A DNA stretch of 64,000 bases from Promethearchaeota archaeon (GTDB lineage: Archaea > Asgardarchaeota > Lokiarchaeia > Sigyniarchaeales > Promethearchaeaceae): contig JAFGBS010000034.1 of assembly GCA_016933055.1 (NCBI GenBank), positions 112,727 through 176,726 on the forward strand, in the 5' to 3' direction. A program made the position numbers and the translations under genes. Below are positions 19,014 through 28,257 of the stretch, piece by piece. The notes under the pieces are model-generated. The model ran no database searches. It saw only the letters and a program-made list of their open reading frames with translations, and was not told the DNA's origin. How positions within the stretch are numbered: position 1 is the stretch's first letter; every line of letters begins with the position of its first letter.

Positions 19014-19670
19014 ATGATTGATCATGGATTTACCCACAGTAAATTGAATCGATGGTTAGAACAAATTGTAAAAAAATATGACAGAGGGAGAATCACACCC
19101 AACCAACTAACCATATCAGCATTATTTCTTGGTTTGCTGGCATCAGGATTTGTCTATCTTAGCGGAATTTCCCCCATATCATGGGAAATTATCTATCTCG
19201 TGTTAGGGGAGTTTGCATTAGCAACTTCTTTTATCTTAGATGTTTTTGATGGGATATTAGCGCGTAATCGTAATCCTACAGTATTTGGAGGGATATTAGA
19301 TATTTTTTGCGATCGGACTGTTGAGATTTCCATTTTAATAGCTATCGTCTCAACAGCTCCCTCCTATCTCTTGTGGAGCGGGTTGTTTTCCCTCGCATCC
19401 ATTGTGCTATGCATAACCATCTTTCTGTTAATGGGCTCAGTACAAACAGAGCGTATACCCGAAGAGAAAAAAGTGATTTTCTATACTCATGGTATAATGG
19501 AGAGGACGGAAACGGGGATTTTCCTGTTAGTTTTAATTGCAGTCCCATTTCCATTATTTCGCATGAGTATATTGTGGATCTTTTTCGGTTTGGTGCTTCT
19601 AACTGCTCTTCAACGTCTATATATTGCCTATAGAGTATTATCGAACTCCATACGTATAAAACATAAATAA
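19014..19670 (+). CDS. CDP-alcohol phosphatidyltransferase
   Basis: An integral membrane enzyme with about six helices and the family signature: LDVFDGILARNRN followed by GGILDIFCDR, i.e. D-x2-D-G-x2-A-R ... G-x3-D-x3-D. The aspartates bind the metal and CDP-activated lipid. Family members make phospholipid head-groups (archaetidylinositol-, serine- or glycerol-type in archaea) from a CDP-lipid and an alcohol. The frame is open back to a TTG at 18864, but that would abut the divergent hdrA start; the ATG at 19014 (MIDHGFTHSKLNRW) matches the usual length of about 200 residues. The alcohol substrate cannot be told from sequence. Confidence 0.82.
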   Translation: MIDHGFTHSKLNRWLEQIVKKYDRGRITPNQLTISALFLGLLASGFVYLSGISPISWEIIYLVLGEFALATSFILDVFDGILARNRNPTVFGGILDIFCDRTVEISILIAIVSTAPSYLLWSGLFSLASIVLCITIFLLMGSVQTERIPEEKKVIFYTHGIMERTETGIFLLVLIAVPFPLFRMSILWIFFGLVLLTALQRLYIAYRVLSNSIRIKHK

Positions 19671-19790
19671 TTAGATATTTCAGTAACTATTTAACTGCAA
19701 TATCGGTACATTCAAATATAGAATAAAAACGAGACGTTTTTGTTGCTAATTTAACTAACTGTTATAAATCATATCTTCTAGGAAAAAAAA

Positions 19791-21101
19791 ATGGCAGATC
19801 TTTCTGGATTAGTATCCGATATTCACAAAAAGACCCCTTCGAAAATCGGAGTAATTTGTGTCAACTGCATACTGCATCACAGCCCGTTGGAAAATCTTAT
19901 CCGATTTTTGAAAAAATACAGTATTTATTTACCGGAATCCACACTAAACGTTCGTTCTGAATTGGTATATTATATTTATTATCATTTTTTTACAGAATAT
20001 CAAAATGATCAGATTATTCGGCAAATGTATTCCGATCCCGTAGAGTATATTGGAGATGTGATCGCTAAAGACGAACTATTTAAGATTGGTTTACAGAAAC
20101 ACGATTTTATAGCAAAACACGAACTTATTGATGTGTTTGCCGACTACTGTGCGGATATGGGGATCATCACCTTTGAAATGGATCCGAAGGATGAAATCAA
20201 TTCCATGATGGATTTATTTTTAACAAAACGTGTACCTTTGTTGAAAACCGAAACGGTATTTGTTCGTACGGGTCATGAACTGGAAAATGGTGGTTATTCA
20301 GAAGAACTGATCAAAAATATTCAAGAAGCTAGCAAAAAGGCGATTTGGACAGTATTTGTTACAAGTAGTTATGGTGCCTATGTAGTGGGATTAGATCGGC
20401 TTATCAAAGACATGGAGAGGTTAAATATATGGTTGTACGTAGTAGACCCTCTACATAAGAATGTATATGGAATAACCAAAGGAAAAAAGAATCAAATCGA
20501 TGAGAATTTAAAAAATCAATTAGAACAAAGCTTACCATCCCAACCCATTCGTGCTCCCTCACAATTAGGAAAAATCAGCAAATATGATTTTAGTGAACGA
20601 GATTCCTATAATCCCAACAAATTTACAACTTTTTCCATATTAAAATCCGATATTTATGGGATGTACTATGAAAAAACAGAACCAAATCACAAATTCCGCG
20701 ATATCTTTCGTAGTTTGCTAATTATTGATCCCGTATCAGGTCTAAATATTTTTTCCATGAAAAGTCAGACACAAAAAATTGATGATGTAATCCTTTCTGG
20801 ATTTCTTTCGGCACTAGATAGTCTTGCTTTAGAAATAGGAACTAAACAAGAGGGAGCTAAAGAAAAAGAAATTAACTACCAGGGATTCATTGTGCAAATC
20901 ATCTCGGGGGATTTGTTGAATATAGCATTATTTTTGACAAAACCAGCGGATCAGATTCTGAAAGAGCGTATGAACCGCTTTATCCACCAGTTTGAGTACG
21001 TCTATCGAGATAGCATAACAAAATATAAGGAATCGGGTAATGTGGCAGTATTTCCTGAGAGTAGAATTAAAAAATTGGCAATGGATATTCTCTCTATTTA
21101 G
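19791..21101 (+). CDS. Uncharacterised protein with C-terminal longin/roadblock-like domain
   Basis: A 436-residue soluble protein. The first 240 residues are alpha/beta and helical with no family I recognise (a notable segment is KKAIWTVFVTSSYGAYVVGLDRL). A charged linker lies near residues 245-270. The last 130 residues (RSLLIIDPVSGLNIFSM, then DDVILSGFLSALDSLALEIG, then INYQGFIVQIISGD, LNIALFLTKPAD and a long C-terminal helix) show the beta-hairpin / helix / three-strand / helix order of longin- or roadblock-type domains. Such domains are abundant in Asgard archaea and usually bind small GTPases. It overlaps the convergent 7-TM gene by eight bases. The function is not known. Confidence 0.55.
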   Translation: MADLSGLVSDIHKKTPSKIGVICVNCILHHSPLENLIRFLKKYSIYLPESTLNVRSELVYYIYYHFFTEYQNDQIIRQMYSDPVEYIGDVIAKDELFKIGLQKHDFIAKHELIDVFADYCADMGIITFEMDPKDEINSMMDLFLTKRVPLLKTETVFVRTGHELENGGYSEELIKNIQEASKKAIWTVFVTSSYGAYVVGLDRLIKDMERLNIWLYVVDPLHKNVYGITKGKKNQIDENLKNQLEQSLPSQPIRAPSQLGKISKYDFSERDSYNPNKFTTFSILKSDIYGMYYEKTEPNHKFRDIFRSLLIIDPVSGLNIFSMKSQTQKIDDVILSGFLSALDSLALEIGTKQEGAKEKEINYQGFIVQIISGDLLNIALFLTKPADQILKERMNRFIHQFEYVYRDSITKYKESGNVAVFPESRIKKLAMDILSI

Positions 21102-21876
21102 AAATACTCTTGTATCTCCCCTTTCGAATCGTAAAATAAAGGAGAAATATGCTAAATAGAAACAATACTGATGTAATATAAATGTAGTTCCAATAAAATT
21201 CTAATTGCATGTTTATGAGTAATAGATTTACTACTCCTAGAAAATAACCAGCATTAATTAAGATAAAATAAACCACCTTGCGTTTTTGAGTTCCAGTTTC
21301 CGCATCAGGAAAGATGCGGATTATCAATATTAAATCTATGATGAAAAAAACGCTCAAAATTGTGAATAAGTAGATAGCAAGCGGAAGATTGATTTTAAAA
21401 AAATCATAGCCACTTTCTGGTTCTGGTATAAATTGAAATCCATTGGTGGGAAATAAAAAATAACTTGCAATTATTGAACTAAAGACGATGAGAATAAGAA
21501 ATATGGCTAAAATCGAGAATTTTCTATCTCGATAATATCGTTCTCCAAAATTAATGATGAAGAAAGCCGTACCAAATAAAATGAAAATGATAACCATTGA
21601 TGCGGTAATAATGGAAACTAAGAGCATATATATCTCTACCAAAAAGGTACCGGATAATAAATTGCGTGTATCAATTACAATAGACAAAATCTTTGTTACA
21701 ATATTTAGCCCTGAAAAACCCACTACTGTAAAAAAGACTAGTGAAAAATATACATTTGCGAGGGATTGGGAATGTTTTATAATATTAATACCCAAAAATA
21801 ATAATATACTTATTTCAATTACAAGAATTCCGATTATTATAATGTCATCACGGTAATTTAGGAATACTTGGTACAT
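21094..21876 (-). CDS. Seven-helix integral membrane protein of unknown function
   Basis: 260 residues with seven hydrophobic helices and short loops, with the N-terminus probably outside. The layout resembles the 7-TM sensor domains found ahead of histidine kinases, but no signalling domain follows. There is no recognised family motif. It overlaps the end of the convergent longin-like gene. The start at 21876 (ATG, MYQVFLNYRDD) is the only reasonable one. Confidence 0.6.
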   Translation of the reverse strand: MYQVFLNYRDDIIIIGILVIEISILLFLGINIIKHSQSLANVYFSLVFFTVVGFSGLNIVTKILSIVIDTRNLLSGTFLVEIYMLLVSIITASMVIIFILFGTAFFIINFGERYYRDRKFSILAIFLILIVFSSIIASYFLFPTNGFQFIPEPESGYDFFKINLPLAIYLFTILSVFFIIDLILIIRIFPDAETGTQKRKVVYFILINAGYFLGVVNLLLINMQLEFYWNYIYITSVLFLFSIFLLYFTIRKGRYKSISK

Positions 21877-21964
21877 ACTTTTACCTTTTAAAATTCTCTG
21901 TAGGTGATTAGATGGTATAAGGATCGTATGGTTGAATATTACTTTGTTACTTCATAAATCTTAA

Positions 21965-22135
21965 CTAAAATTTGTTATCAACATTATGATACTCACCGAG
22001 TTCCGTAATCTCAGCGGTACCAACGGGATGTCCACTATGTTCGAGTTCAAATCTTTGCACTCTACGCATACCCTCAAAGCTCTCATCCTCTATTTTGACA
22101 AATTCCTTACACTTATGGCAGACTCTACACATCAT
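21965..22135 (-). CDS. Small zinc-ribbon-like archaeal protein (56 aa)
   Basis: A short gene reading MMCRVCHKCKEFVKI, then an acidic helix and an H-S-G-H-P-V-G-T segment near the end. The Cys pairs (C-x2-C-x2-C) and His residues suggest a bound metal. Similar 50-60 residue proteins with a K-C-H-K-C start and an H-x-G-H motif are common in archaea and have no assigned role. The frame is complete with ATG and TAG. It follows the fwd operon in the same direction, separated from fwdC by 106 bases. Confidence 0.6.
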   Translation of the reverse strand: MMCRVCHKCKEFVKIEDESFEGMRRVQRFELEHSGHPVGTAEITELGEYHNVDNKF

Positions 22136-22241
22136 AGTAATCACAAAACTAGATTTTGATTAATTCAGTTGCCTATTTTAAAAAAAGACACTATAAATAT
22201 ATGATGATTATTAATAATTAAAAAAATCGATTATGGAACTT

Positions 22242-23045
22242 TTACTTTCTAACAAATAATGAGCCATTTGGTTTCGGTATAGCATGGTCTCCCGTGTATT
22301 CAATGTATTTACCCTTAAAATCACCTGCAGGAGTTACGACCTCTTTTACTTCCCCTTTTTTTATGAAGGAGGGAAGCATACTTTTGACTTTGCCCATAAT
22401 TATTATTTGTCCGTGACTCATGTCTGCACCCACTCGACCTTCAACATCCCCATTACAAATTAAGGTTCCACCATGATTATGAACTCCAAGGTAATAATCA
22501 GCTGAACCACACCACAATATGGGATATTTCTTGTAAGTTTTGGAAGACCGCATCCAAGATCCTGATTCTACACCGACTTGACCTTGAACCTTTATCATCC
22601 CCCCCGTCATACCCACCCAAAATCCACGATATGCGGATGCACAATGATTTCCCGCATTTCCTGAAATCTCAATTGATCCATTCTCCATCATGGCACCTGC
22701 CCATTCTCCTGCGTTTCCTTCTACTTTGATAGAACCTCCTTTCATAAAATTACCTAGATGCATTCCACAGTTTCCTATAATCGTTAATTTTCCATCCGTC
22801 ATTTTTTCTCCCAGACGTTGAACTAATGGGCAGTCTCCTTCTATGATAATTTCAGTTTCTTTAGTAATAGGTCCCGAATCTCCCGTAATGATAAAGAATT
22901 CGCTGAGTTTTCTCTCTTGATTTCCATGGTATACCGGTAATAATCCAATATCTCCAATGGATTTTCCTGCAAACACATCGGGTGAAATACAATCTGCTTC
23001 TAAATAGAATTCTGGAGGATTTTGAAGAGTAAGCGTAATTGGCAT
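22242..23045 (-). CDS. fwdC: Formylmethanofuran dehydrogenase subunit C
   Basis: 267 residues built of a right-handed beta-helix like the C-terminal domain of glutamate synthase, with the repeated G-x-x-G-x-x-M/A-x-x-G pattern (GNCGMHLGNFMKGGSIKVEG, GNAGEWAGAMMENGSIEISG and others). FwdC is the structural subunit that packs against FwdA/FwdB in CO2-reducing formylmethanofuran dehydrogenase. It is the last gene of a run fwdA-hdrCBA-mvhD-fwdG-fwdF-fwdC. Its ATG has AAGGAGA ten bases upstream. The catalytic FwdB/FwdD subunits are absent from the window. Confidence 0.88.
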   Translation of the reverse strand: MPITLTLQNPPEFYLEADCISPDVFAGKSIGDIGLLPVYHGNQERKLSEFFIITGDSGPITKETEIIIEGDCPLVQRLGEKMTDGKLTIIGNCGMHLGNFMKGGSIKVEGNAGEWAGAMMENGSIEISGNAGNHCASAYRGFWVGMTGGMIKVQGQVGVESGSWMRSSKTYKKYPILWCGSADYYLGVHNHGGTLICNGDVEGRVGADMSHGQIIIMGKVKSMLPSFIKKGEVKEVVTPAGDFKGKYIEYTGDHAIPKPNGSLFVRK

Positions 23046-23062
23046 TTTGAATTTCTCCTTAA

Positions 23063-23770
23063 TTAGTTCATACGTTCTCCTTCTCGCATACGGGAAGTCT
23101 TTAACCGTTCTATGGTTTTATCCCATAAGATGGCCTGATAATCGCCTTTGAAGTTAACTTTGGTAATGTTCAGATGAATTGCATCATCGACGGGGCAACT
23201 ATTTGTGCATACACCGCATAAAATACATTTATCCTCATCAACAAGGATTTTTCTGCCCTTTTCCCATGGTTGATTTGATTTTTCAACGGAAAGTGCACCT
23301 GTTGGACACACATCAATGCATGTATTGCACCCACCAGGGCAATTCTCTGTCGTGATCTCCAATTTACCTTCTAAATAAGATCGAGCTTTCGGAATAGTAT
23401 CCTTACATTTCTTCAGTTGAATGACTAATTCAGGTACTGCTTTTTTTTTAACTAATTCTAAATTTTCCAGTGCTATCTTTTCACCATTTTTCATTAAAGA
23501 AATCGCTGTCCACGGGCACATGTAGGAACATAATCCGCAATACGAACAGGTTTCGGGAGACACCACCGTTGATACAGACTTATCAAAAGTTTTCTTAAGA
23601 GTACCTCCGATAGGTCCTCGCTCCAATGCATTGGTTGGACAGATTTTAACGCAAGTCCCACATCCTTGGCATCTACTTTCATCGATCTGAAGTCCAATTG
23701 TCTCATTTAGATACTTAACGGTGACTATGGACAAATTTTGATCGCGTGATCGCGTTATTTTGGGAAACAT
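23063..23770 (-). CDS. fwdF: Polyferredoxin, FwdF-like
   Basis: 235 residues with four [4Fe-4S] motifs: CQGCGTCVKICP, CSYCGLCSYMCP, CPGGCNTCIDVCP and CILCGVCTNSCP. In the methanogen Fwd complex a polyferredoxin wires electrons between heterodisulfide reductase and the tungsten or molybdenum site. This one is much shorter than the methanogen FwdF. Five bases separate it from the small ferredoxin gene upstream and 17 from fwdC. It is a paralogue of the protein at 582-1358. Confidence 0.82.
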   Translation of the reverse strand: MFPKITRSRDQNLSIVTVKYLNETIGLQIDESRCQGCGTCVKICPTNALERGPIGGTLKKTFDKSVSTVVSPETCSYCGLCSYMCPWTAISLMKNGEKIALENLELVKKKAVPELVIQLKKCKDTIPKARSYLEGKLEITTENCPGGCNTCIDVCPTGALSVEKSNQPWEKGRKILVDEDKCILCGVCTNSCPVDDAIHLNITKVNFKGDYQAILWDKTIERLKTSRMREGERMN

Positions 23771-23775
23771 TTTAT

Positions 23776-24024
23776 TTACTCTACCATTTGAATCGTAATT
23801 GCCTTTTTATGGCATGTATTAACGCAAACTCCACACCCATCGCAGACTTCGGCACCCTCATGGGCCTTGCCGTCCTGCACATAAATAGCAGCCGTGTTCT
23901 CACTTAGTAGGTTCTTCTTTAATAATAAAGCATTAATTGGACAACTTTTCTGGCAATTTCCGCAGCCATCACATAATACTTGGTTAATTAGGAGTCTGTA
24001 AGTCTTCATTTCCTTGTATACCAC
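23776..24024 (-). CDS. fwdG: Small 2x[4Fe-4S] ferredoxin, FwdG-like
   Basis: 82 residues with two clusters: CDGCGNCQKSCP near residue 18 and CDGCGVCVNTCH near residue 61. The final position of the second motif is His where Pro is usual. It is a low-potential electron carrier in the Fwd/Hdr operon, five bases from mvhD and five from the polyferredoxin. The frame begins with GTG at 24024; the ATG five codons on (24009) is a possible alternative start. Confidence 0.8.
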   Translation of the reverse strand: MVYKEMKTYRLLINQVLCDGCGNCQKSCPINALLLKKNLLSENTAAIYVQDGKAHEGAEVCDGCGVCVNTCHKKAITIQMVE

Positions 24025-24029
24025 TTAAA

Positions 24030-24500
24030 TTATTTCTTGAAATATTTATTGAAAGGACCAGGTCCAATTTTCTTGATCTCTTCAGAATATTCTTTAATCA
24101 ATTCCGTTAGTTCTGCACCTTCACTTGCTGAGATGAACTCAAATCGGACACGCTTGGGGTTAATTCCGAATTGTTCAATCATCCTAAAGAGAAGAGGCAT
24201 CCTACGGGCGGTTTTATAATTACCCTCAACATAGTGGCAATCTCCGAGATGACACCCACATATCAGCACGGCGTCTGCCCCTTCTTTAAGTGCTTCTAAT
24301 ATCCAATGGGCTTCGACTCTCCCACTGCACATCACGCGCATTATGCGGAGATCAGCAGGGCGTTGCATTCGGCTTGTTCCCGCTTGGTCAGCACCGGCGA
24401 AACTACACCAATTGCAGAATATTCCGAAAATAAATGGTTTCCATTCCTTTGGTGGTTCAAGTTCATGTTTGGTTTCTGTTTTCTTTTCAGCTTTAGCCAT
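24030..24500 (-). CDS. mvhD: MvhD, hydrogenase-Hdr linker subunit (Cys form)
   Basis: 156 residues with FCNWCSFAGADQAG at the N-terminus and CSGRVEAHWILEAL and CGCHLGDCHYVEGN further on, the full set of MvhD cluster ligands. It is the cysteine counterpart of the selenoprotein at 16405-16878, with Cys32 at the selenocysteine site. It carries electrons from a hydrogenase or other donor to HdrA. A strong Shine-Dalgarno (AAGGAGGGG) lies in the 3' end of hdrA, one base apart, so the two are coupled. Confidence 0.93.
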   Translation of the reverse strand: MAKAEKKTETKHELEPPKEWKPFIFGIFCNWCSFAGADQAGTSRMQRPADLRIMRVMCSGRVEAHWILEALKEGADAVLICGCHLGDCHYVEGNYKTARRMPLLFRMIEQFGINPKRVRFEFISASEGAELTELIKEYSEEIKKIGPGPFNKYFKK

Positions 24501-24501
24501 T

Positions 24502-26481
24502 TCAATATACCCCTCCTTCTTTCAGAACGGATCGGATGATTACATCTAGTTGTTCTTCCTTGAAATGATTCTGGGCAATTGCTCCAAACGGGCAGGCAGC
24601 TACACATGTTCCGCAACCCTTACATTTAGCAGGGTTTATAACCGAGATCCCGCTTATTTTATCAAACGTTATCGCTCCAAACGGGCACATCGAGTTGCAT
24701 GCTTTACATCCGGTGCATATTGCTTCATCAATTACTGCAAAATATGGTTCAATTTCGACCTCTCCCTTAGCCATTAATGCCGCTGCCGAGGAAGCAGCTC
24801 CTTTCGCTTGAGCAACTGCATCGGGAATATCCTTGGGACCTTGAGACACACCAGCTATAAAAATCCCATCGGTTAATGTATCAACTGGTCGCAGCTTTGG
24901 ATGTGCTTCCATAAAAAATCCATCCTCGGTTTTTTGAATACTGAGTAAGGAAGCAATTTTATCCGAGTCATCACGTGCTTCTATTCCAACGGATAACACG
25001 ACCATATCTACCTTAATTTCGACTGGTACTTGGAGTAATGTGTCTTCTCCACGGAGCCAAATACCTTTATCCTTGGGATCTTCATAGACTTCAGAAAGAC
25101 GCCCTCGAATAAACATAATTCCGTATTCACGACTAGCTATTTCGTAAAATTCTTCATAACCTTTACCGAATGCACGGATATCCATATAAAAGATGTAAAT
25201 TTTAGCGTCTGGATGTTTTTCCATATATTGCCGTGCTTGTTTCATAGCATACATACAACATACACGAGAGCAATATTTGTGTCCTCTTCCAGGGTGAAAA
25301 TCACGTGATCCCACACATTGGATAAACGCGATACTATGGGGGGCGGTGAGATCGGAAGGTCTCACAGGTTTTCCCAAGGTTGGACCATATGATGAAAGAA
25401 GTCGCTCCATCTGCATGGAAGTAATTACATTATCATATTTTTCATATCCATATTCCTTCAGTGCAGTGGGATCGAACGGATCAAATCCGGTAGCGACGAT
25501 TATGGTACCTATATCCAGTTTCACGAATTTGTCTTTATCGTCATAGCGAATGGCATCGGGTTCACATACAGACGGATCCGCACAAATCCCACATTTTATG
25601 CAATGATCCATATCTATCGTGTAATAACCCGGTACGGCTTGCGGAAATGGTAAATACGCCGCCTTGCGCAAAGATAAACCCAAATCGAACTCATTGGGTA
25701 CGGTTACAGGACATTCTTCTGCACAATTTCCGCAACCTGTACATTTTTCTGTATCAACATATCGAGCTTTTTGGCGTACGGTAACCTTGAAATTGCCAAC
25801 ATATCCCTCGACATTATCTACTTCGGAGTATGCCATTAACGTTATATTTTCATGCTGATTGACATCAACCATTTTTGGGGTTAGAATACAAGCGCTACAG
25901 TCCATAGTAGGAAAGGTTTTATCCAATTGAGCCATATGACCACCAATTGTGGCAGTCTTCTCGACAAGATAAACATGAAAATTTTGTTCAGCCAGATCCA
26001 ACGCTGCATTAATTCCCGCTATTCCTCCTCCGATAACCAGTGCGTTAGGAGTAACTTTGACTTTTTGGGGTTGGAGGGATTCTAACTTGGAAACTTTCGC
26101 CACTTGCATACGGATGTGGTCTTTAGCGATACGTGAGGCTCCTTCTTTATCCTTCATGGATATCCAAGAGGAGTGTTCACGGATGTTAGCTTGACTGAAT
26201 AGGAATTTATTCATACCGGCACTTTCAATTGCACGGCGAAATGTAGGTTCATGCATACGAGGCGAACATGCTGCAACAACTACTCGATTAACTAGACCTT
26301 CCTTTATATCGTCTTTTATCATAGATTGGCCAGTATCTGAACACATAAACTTGTACTGACGGACCAAATTTACATTTGGCAGAGTTTTCGTAAACTCTTC
26401 GAGTTCATCCATATCAATTACCCCTGCGATATTTACACCGCAGTGGCATAGATATACGCCGATTTTAAGATCCTCTTCCAT
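24502..26481 (-). CDS. hdrA: HdrA, heterodisulfide reductase subunit A (Cys form)
   Basis: 659 residues with an N-terminal CHCGVNIAG, an FAD domain (VIGGGIAGINAALDLA) and C-S-A-C at 195-198 where the paralogue at 16893-18863 has selenocysteine. It has inserted ferredoxin motifs (CTGCGNCAEECP, CIKCGICADPSVC) and C-terminal motifs (CTGCKACNSMCP, CKGCGTCVAACP). It is the electron-bifurcating flavoprotein of the HdrABC-MvhADG complex. It sits between hdrB and mvhD inside the fwd operon, which implies direct coupling of bifurcation to formylmethanofuran dehydrogenase. Confidence 0.95.
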   Translation of the reverse strand: MEEDLKIGVYLCHCGVNIAGVIDMDELEEFTKTLPNVNLVRQYKFMCSDTGQSMIKDDIKEGLVNRVVVAACSPRMHEPTFRRAIESAGMNKFLFSQANIREHSSWISMKDKEGASRIAKDHIRMQVAKVSKLESLQPQKVKVTPNALVIGGGIAGINAALDLAEQNFHVYLVEKTATIGGHMAQLDKTFPTMDCSACILTPKMVDVNQHENITLMAYSEVDNVEGYVGNFKVTVRQKARYVDTEKCTGCGNCAEECPVTVPNEFDLGLSLRKAAYLPFPQAVPGYYTIDMDHCIKCGICADPSVCEPDAIRYDDKDKFVKLDIGTIIVATGFDPFDPTALKEYGYEKYDNVITSMQMERLLSSYGPTLGKPVRPSDLTAPHSIAFIQCVGSRDFHPGRGHKYCSRVCCMYAMKQARQYMEKHPDAKIYIFYMDIRAFGKGYEEFYEIASREYGIMFIRGRLSEVYEDPKDKGIWLRGEDTLLQVPVEIKVDMVVLSVGIEARDDSDKIASLLSIQKTEDGFFMEAHPKLRPVDTLTDGIFIAGVSQGPKDIPDAVAQAKGAASSAAALMAKGEVEIEPYFAVIDEAICTGCKACNSMCPFGAITFDKISGISVINPAKCKGCGTCVAACPFGAIAQNHFKEEQLDVIIRSVLKEGGVY

Positions 26482-26518
26482 TATTTGATACCTTTTTGAT
26501 GCTTATAATTATTATTGC

Positions 26519-27532
26519 TTAAGATTCGGTTTTCACCGATTGTTTTTGTAATTGTTTATAATCATATCCCAATTCCTTGAAAATTCGCGATAGAATTGGT
26601 TCTTGGTCCACAAATGGGGGTACTCCTTTAAGATTGTGATGTTTTACTAAACCTAAATCATTCGGATGCATTCCCATTGCAAGCCCCAGTAATTGGGTAT
26701 AATAGAATACCGGAATTGCAAAAGGTGCGGAAATTTCATCCTTGAATATGCTGTTGACCTCAATTTGTCCAAGATCCAATTGTAACATACAGAAGGGACA
26801 CATCACCACGATGCATTCAGCTCCTGCCTCTCTCATCATTTCTAATTTATGCCGCGTGAAATCTAATGATACTTCTTTAATAGCGGATCGCACTCCTCCA
26901 CCCGCTCCACAGCACATATGTTTATCTTTATAGTCTGTGCTTTCACATCCGATTACCTCCACTAATTCATCAAAAAACCTTGGATCTTCCGTTTCTCCCC
27001 CCCACGGTCGTATCGCACTGGGTTTTGTTAAATGGCATCCATAGTGGACTGCACATTTCAATCCACCTAACAAACGGGTTACTGAATCGCGGATTTTATC
27101 CATTCCAAGATCCATGTATAATACTTCTGCGAGGTGTTTGACTTTTATTGAACCTTTGAATTTTTTATCAATTTTTACAAGATGGTTGTTGACAAAAGTG
27201 CGCTTTTTCTCGTCAGTTTTGAGTTGATGATCTACGTCAATGAGAGTTCCGTAACACCCATTGCACATTGTTACAAGATCTGCATTATTCTCTTCAGCGA
27301 TTGCGATATTTCGAGCTCCGATAGCTAACCATGTGGGAATATCAAACGATCGAAATACTCCGGGAGCTGGGCAACAGCTAGCTCCTTGCATATCTTTTAA
27401 ACGAACGCCGAGTTCATTCAGTACATTGCGAGTTGCCTGCTCTACGAAGGGATAGCGATTTGGAATGACGCAGCCGAGGTAAAACGAATATTCTGGGGGT
27501 GTTATTTCTTCGTGACTCAAATTTTTGTGCAC
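26519..27532 (-). CDS. hdrB: HdrB, heterodisulfide reductase subunit B
   Basis: 337 residues with two CCG-type domains: GASCCPAPGVF with CNGCYG in the first half, and HYGCH, CCGAGGGVR and CPFCMLQLD in the second. HdrB holds the noncubane [4Fe-4S] clusters that reduce disulfides. The start is GTG directly abutting the hdrC stop (TAG-GTG). The sequence around NRYPFVEQATR and CCPAPGVFRSFDIPTWL is nearly the same as in the TPR fusion at 58399-60246, so the two are close paralogues; the HdrB at 55273 is more distant. Confidence 0.93.
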   Translation of the reverse strand: MHKNLSHEEITPPEYSFYLGCVIPNRYPFVEQATRNVLNELGVRLKDMQGASCCPAPGVFRSFDIPTWLAIGARNIAIAEENNADLVTMCNGCYGTLIDVDHQLKTDEKKRTFVNNHLVKIDKKFKGSIKVKHLAEVLYMDLGMDKIRDSVTRLLGGLKCAVHYGCHLTKPSAIRPWGGETEDPRFFDELVEVIGCESTDYKDKHMCCGAGGGVRSAIKEVSLDFTRHKLEMMREAGAECIVVMCPFCMLQLDLGQIEVNSIFKDEISAPFAIPVFYYTQLLGLAMGMHPNDLGLVKHHNLKGVPPFVDQEPILSRIFKELGYDYKQLQKQSVKTES

Positions 27533-28162
27533 CTATTTCTTGATTTTTGATTTTCGACCTTTACGTGTCGCCTTTTCTTCCTTTTTTTCCGGTTTTTCAT
27601 CCTTTTTACTGTTAGTATTTACAGGAGGTTTGTATTCCACCAGTTTATCGAACCCCAATGACTTCACTAGGGTTTGTACCTCTTTTACGGCGGAAGGATA
27701 TTTATGTACGGTCGGGGGAACAGGATCTAAATCATAACTCTCCCTTAAGTCATTCCATTTTTTATCATTAATTGGAACACCGTGTCCAGTATCAATTAAA
27801 AGATGAGTCAGTGATTTATGAGGAGCTAAAATTCTACCCTTTTGGGTCGCGAGATTTCTTAATTTAATGATGATATCTGTTACTGGTACCTGTCTTGGGC
27901 AACGTTCGAAACAAGTGTAGCAAGTGGAACATAACCATATATCAGGGTCATCTAACACCTGATCCAACCCTAGAAGTGCTTTTCTTATGACTGCACGGGT
28001 TCTTAATGCCGTTCTCCGACCGCTTGGACAACTCCCTGTACAAGTTCCACATTGATAACAAGCTCGGATTAATTCAAGATCGTCTTTCACAATTTCCTCG
28101 GATATTTTCGCCGATATCTTATCAATTCGATTTCTCTTTATGTATTCCATCTTTCTAGTCAC
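27533..28162 (-). CDS. hdrC: HdrC, heterodisulfide reductase subunit C
   Basis: 209 residues with two [4Fe-4S] motifs, CYQCGTCTGSCPSG and CSTCYTCFERCPRQ, separated by a helical segment, as in HdrC. A C-terminal Lys-rich extension of about 35 residues is not part of the core family. It links HdrA to HdrB. It lies first in the hdrCBA part of the operon, 95 bases after fwdA, with zero spacing to hdrB. Confidence 0.92.
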   Translation of the reverse strand: MTRKMEYIKRNRIDKISAKISEEIVKDDLELIRACYQCGTCTGSCPSGRRTALRTRAVIRKALLGLDQVLDDPDIWLCSTCYTCFERCPRQVPVTDIIIKLRNLATQKGRILAPHKSLTHLLIDTGHGVPINDKKWNDLRESYDLDPVPPTVHKYPSAVKEVQTLVKSLGFDKLVEYKPPVNTNSKKDEKPEKKEEKATRKGRKSKIKK

Positions 28163-28257
28163 AGATTCGTATTCGTGTTAGGATAACATTTCTCTCTTAT
28201 TATTATTTTATGAATTCTATACTCGTAATTTCGTAAGATTTTGAACTATTAGCTTGA

